Source: Methylovirgula ligni
Lineage (GTDB): Bacteria > Pseudomonadota > Alphaproteobacteria > Rhizobiales > Beijerinckiaceae
DNA length: 64,000 nt
Direction of reading: 5' to 3'
Assembly: GCF_004135935.1 (NCBI RefSeq)
Contig: NZ_CP025086.1
Coordinates: 310,001 to 374,000 of the forward strand
Shown: positions 62,104 through 64,000 of the stretch, in pieces
How positions within the stretch are numbered: position 1 is the stretch's first letter
How the letters are laid out: each line of letters starts with the position of its first letter
The notes under the pieces: generated by a model
Seen by the model: the letters and a program-made list of their open reading frames with translations, nothing else
Database searches by the model: none
Told to the model about the DNA's origin: nothing
Program-made: the position numbers and the translations under genes

Positions 62104-62761
62104 TATCGCGTCCAGATTCCGCTTCGCTCTCGCTGTCGCACTAGCGCTTTCAATTCCGGCGGTTTTCGGGCTTTTCGCGACGGCGGCCGCCGTCGCCAAG
62201 CCGCTCAAGATCATCGCCTTCGGCGACAGTCTGACGGCAGGCCCGGAGCTACCGGCCGATGCCACCTTCCCCGCCGTGCTGGAAAAGACGCTGCGCAAAA
62301 CGGGCTATGACGTCACGATCATCAATGCCGGTGTCTCCGGCGATACGGCGGAGGATGGGCTCGCACGGCTCGATTGGGCTCTCGCCGATGGCGCCGATGG
62401 CGTTATCCTCGAACTCGGCGCCAACGACATGCTGCGTGGCCTCGCCCCCCCCCGCACACGCCAAACGCTCGATGCGATCCTTGCCAGGCTCGCGGCGCGG
62501 CACATCAAGGTGCTAATCGCCGGCATGCGCGCGACGCCGAGCCTCGGCCCCGACTATGTGCAGGCCTTCGATGCGATCTATCCGGCGCTGGCGGCGAAAT
62601 ACAAAGTGCCGCTCTATCCATTCTTCCTGCAAGGGGTCACAGGCGACCGGAGCCTCGAACTCGCCGACGGCCTGCATCCGAACCGCGCTGGGGTCGAGCG
62701 GATCGTCGCCGGACTTCTGCCGCAAGCGGAGATGTTCGTCCGCTCTCTCGCAGCGCAATAA
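62084..62761 (+). CDS. tesA: GDSL-type lipase/esterase, TesA-like
   Basis: This 225-residue exported SGNH hydrolase has a signal peptide (FRFALAVALALSIPAVFGLF, cleavage near residue 38). The GDSL block is IIAFGDSLTAGPELPADATF with nucleophile Ser49. Gly in NAGVSGDTAEDG, Asn in LELGANDMLRG and the Asp-His pair in DGLHPNRAG complete the active site. It is the thioesterase I/arylesterase type that is usually encoded divergent from ybbA. ATG 62084 is the only ATG before the signal peptide and lies inside the opposite gene. The stop is at 62761; 149 bp without a gene follow. Confidence 0.93.
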   Translation: MIAASFIIASRFRFALAVALALSIPAVFGLFATAAAVAKPLKIIAFGDSLTAGPELPADATFPAVLEKTLRKTGYDVTIINAGVSGDTAEDGLARLDWALADGADGVILELGANDMLRGLAPPRTRQTLDAILARLAARHIKVLIAGMRATPSLGPDYVQAFDAIYPALAAKYKVPLYPFFLQGVTGDRSLELADGLHPNRAGVERIVAGLLPQAEMFVRSLAAQ

Positions 62762-62910
62762 GGTCTTTCTCAAAAATTAAATCCGGGCCAAAATGAGCGT
62801 AGTCGGAATCGATTCGGTGCGTTGACGCATCAGCGGCGATGCACAGGCCCGTTTCCTGTCGCGATCGCGCTTCGTGATTACGGCGCGGTCCTCATCGAGA
62901 GGAGGATCCC

Positions 62911-63441
62911 ATGCCCCGTTTGTTCACGGGTCTCGAGATTCCTTCCGATCTTGCCAGCGATCTCGGAATGCTGCGCGGAGGTATCTCCGGCGCTCGCTGG
63001 ATCGACACCGATCGTTATCATCTCACGCTCCGCTTCATCGGCGATATCGACTATGCCACGGCGCGCGATGTCTGCGGCACGCTGGAACAGATTCGCCGGC
63101 CGGCCTTCACCGTTACGCTGGAGGGGCTTGATTCCTTCGGCGGCGGCAAGCCGCGCGCGATCATCGCCAAGGCGAAGCCGGCCGCGCCGCTCGTCGAGCT
63201 CCAGGCCGAGCAGGAACGGCTGATGCGGCGGATCGGCATTCCGCCCGAACCGCGCAAATTCACCCCGCACATCACGCTCGCGCGGCTGCGCGACGCCTCC
63301 AGCGCGGCCGTCGCCGCTTATCTGACGACGCGCGGTTTCTTCTCGCGCCGCTTCGAGGCGACACGATTTGTTTTGTTCTCGGCGCGCTCTGCCACCGGCG
63401 GCGGGCCCTATCTGGTCGAGGCGGACTTTCCGCTGGGGTAA
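62911..63441 (+). CDS. thpR: RNA 2',3'-cyclic phosphodiesterase (2H family)
   Basis: This 176-residue enzyme has the two HxTx motifs of the 2H superfamily: H37-L-T39 in YHLTLRFIG and H120-I-T122 in TPHITLARL. MPRLFTGLEIP at the N-terminus and the closing FVLFSARSATGGGPYLVEAD are characteristic of LigT/ThpR. It opens cyclic phosphates on RNA ends and shows weak ligase activity in some species. AGAGGAGG lies six bases before the ATG. The small gene at 63491 follows by 49 bp. Confidence 0.95.
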   Translation: MPRLFTGLEIPSDLASDLGMLRGGISGARWIDTDRYHLTLRFIGDIDYATARDVCGTLEQIRRPAFTVTLEGLDSFGGGKPRAIIAKAKPAAPLVELQAEQERLMRRIGIPPEPRKFTPHITLARLRDASSAAVAAYLTTRGFFSRRFEATRFVLFSARSATGGGPYLVEADFPLG

Positions 63442-63490
63442 ACCTGGCGAAAACCGCACGGCGCCTTATCTCCTTCACGGGAGCCGCGAC

Positions 63491-63736
63491 ATGAATGCGG
63501 GACGCAAGACACCCCTAGAGATTGCCCGCCGCCTGAGCCGGCGGCCCAAGCGCGAATCGCCCGGCGCCTGGCGGCGCGAGACCTACACGCTGCCGCGTGG
63601 CGAGGCCCGCGCCAAGGCGCACGAATGGTTCGATGCTTTCCCGAAGGCCGCCTATATGACCGAGATCGAATCCTGGCGCGAACTCGCGGACGGGCAGATC
63701 GAATTCACCATCCGCCGCCTGCCGAGCGCGGACTAA
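63491..63736 (+). CDS. small conserved-type protein of unknown function
   Basis: This is an 81-residue basic cytoplasmic protein, MNAGRKTPLEIARRLSRRPK onward. It contains RRETYTLPRGEARAKAHEWF, AFPKAAYMTEIESWRELADG and the end QIEFTIRRLPSAD. I recall similar uncharacterised small proteins in Rhizobiales, which together with balanced composition supports it as real. The ATG is preceded by GGGAGCC eight bases upstream. It is downstream of thpR and convergent with the SDR gene, three bases between the stops. Confidence 0.8.
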   Translation: MNAGRKTPLEIARRLSRRPKRESPGAWRRETYTLPRGEARAKAHEWFDAFPKAAYMTEIESWRELADGQIEFTIRRLPSAD

Positions 63737-63739
63737 CCT

Positions 63740-64000
63740 TCAAGCCTCCGAAATATCCGGCGTCTGCCAGGCGAGATGCTGGCCGGCATCGACGGCGATC
63801 ATCTGGCCAGTCACACTTTTCGCCTCGACGAGATAGAGCACCGCGTCGGCGATCTCCTCGACATGGACGGCGCGCTGAAGCAGCACGCCCCCGACCTCCT
63901 TCTCGAAGGCGGCATCGCCCTGCGGCGTATTCGGCAGCACCGGCCCCGGCCCGATCGCGTTCACCCGGATCTGGCGTGGCGCATAGGCCTGCGCGAGGGT
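63740..64000 (-). CDS. SDR family oxidoreductase (N-terminal part outside the window)
   Basis: These are the last 86 residues of a short-chain dehydrogenase/reductase: QAYAPRQIRVNAIGPGPVLP, then EVGGVLLQRAVHVEEIADAV and the C-terminal SVTGQMIAVDAGQHLAW. The IRVNAIGPGP element and the VTGQ..VDxGQH end are family hallmarks. The GQHLAW end resembles pteridine-reductase-like (FolM-type) SDRs often found before folB and folK in Rhizobiales, but the Rossmann start and catalytic Tyr-x3-Lys lie beyond the right edge, so the subfamily is not certain. Confidence 0.85.
   Translation of the reverse strand, partial: TLAQAYAPRQIRVNAIGPGPVLPNTPQGDAAFEKEVGGVLLQRAVHVEEIADAVLYLVEAKSVTGQMIAVDAGQHLAWQTPDISEA

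Overview
The window is a 64 kb stretch of ordinary-looking chromosome from a GC-rich alphaproteobacterium. I infer Rhizobiales, probably a Beijerinckiaceae-type organism. The reasons are the two alphaproteobacterial orphan families (DUF4167, DUF2794), a purL-bolA junction, a clpB-DUF4167-prmC gene order, a ybhL-type leader and three palindromic intergenic repeats of the kind common in Rhizobiales. There is no rRNA, tRNA, CRISPR array, transposase, integrase or phage gene, and I see no island with deviant composition. About 42 protein genes cover most of the sequence. The many long reading frames opposite them are mirror ORFs caused by GC-rich third positions.

Layout. 1-3.9 kb: bolA (partial)-purL, then pth and rplY, all on the minus strand. 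4.0-7.4 kb: a large autotransporter whose frame is broken by one TAG codon. 7.6-12.3 kb: hrpB helicase and, divergently, the kup potassium importer. 12.5-16.3 kb: mutS and hrcA, convergent. 16.4-21.0 kb: a TPR/glycosyltransferase-like protein and, overlapping it tail to tail, a hybrid histidine kinase. 21.1-23.9 kb: a FabH-type ketosynthase, a small unknown, a pseudouridine synthase and a small membrane protein. 23.9-29.0 kb: a tetR-adaptor-RND efflux operon with a palindromic operator. 29.3-33.6 kb: lepA, a two-pore-type potassium channel, and a nucleobase permease carrying a C-terminal HATPase-like domain. 33.8-35.5 kb: a small ORF, glutaminase and msrB. 35.5-40.5 kb: pyruvate carboxylase and a diguanylate cyclase. 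40.6-45.0 kb: a secreted PAP2 phosphatase, then a MerR-XRE-cupin regulator divergent from an amino-acid permease. 45.1-57.8 kb: an L,D-transpeptidase-like protein, gyrB, clpB, DUF4167, prmC and htpG, followed by a probable small RNA, DUF2794 and a BI-1/YbhL membrane protein. 57.9-64.0 kb: a ybbP-(PilZ-like)-ybbA set divergent from tesA, then thpR, a small conserved protein and the end of an SDR reductase.

The content is mainly housekeeping: purine synthesis, translation quality control (pth, rplY, lepA, prmC), protein folding and heat shock (clpB, htpG, hrcA), DNA maintenance (mutS, gyrB), anaplerosis (pyc) and envelope functions. The less ordinary signals are non-coding or architectural. They are a complete small-RNA transcription unit upstream of htpG (promoter, nested helices, strong terminator), a multi-hairpin leader ahead of DUF4167, a tandem-hairpin leader ahead of ybhL, a transporter fused to a degenerate ATPase domain, and a three-domain regulator next to a candidate operator. 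I did not find a convincing new defence, mobile or biosynthetic system. All functional assignments are from reading the sequence only; no database search was run.
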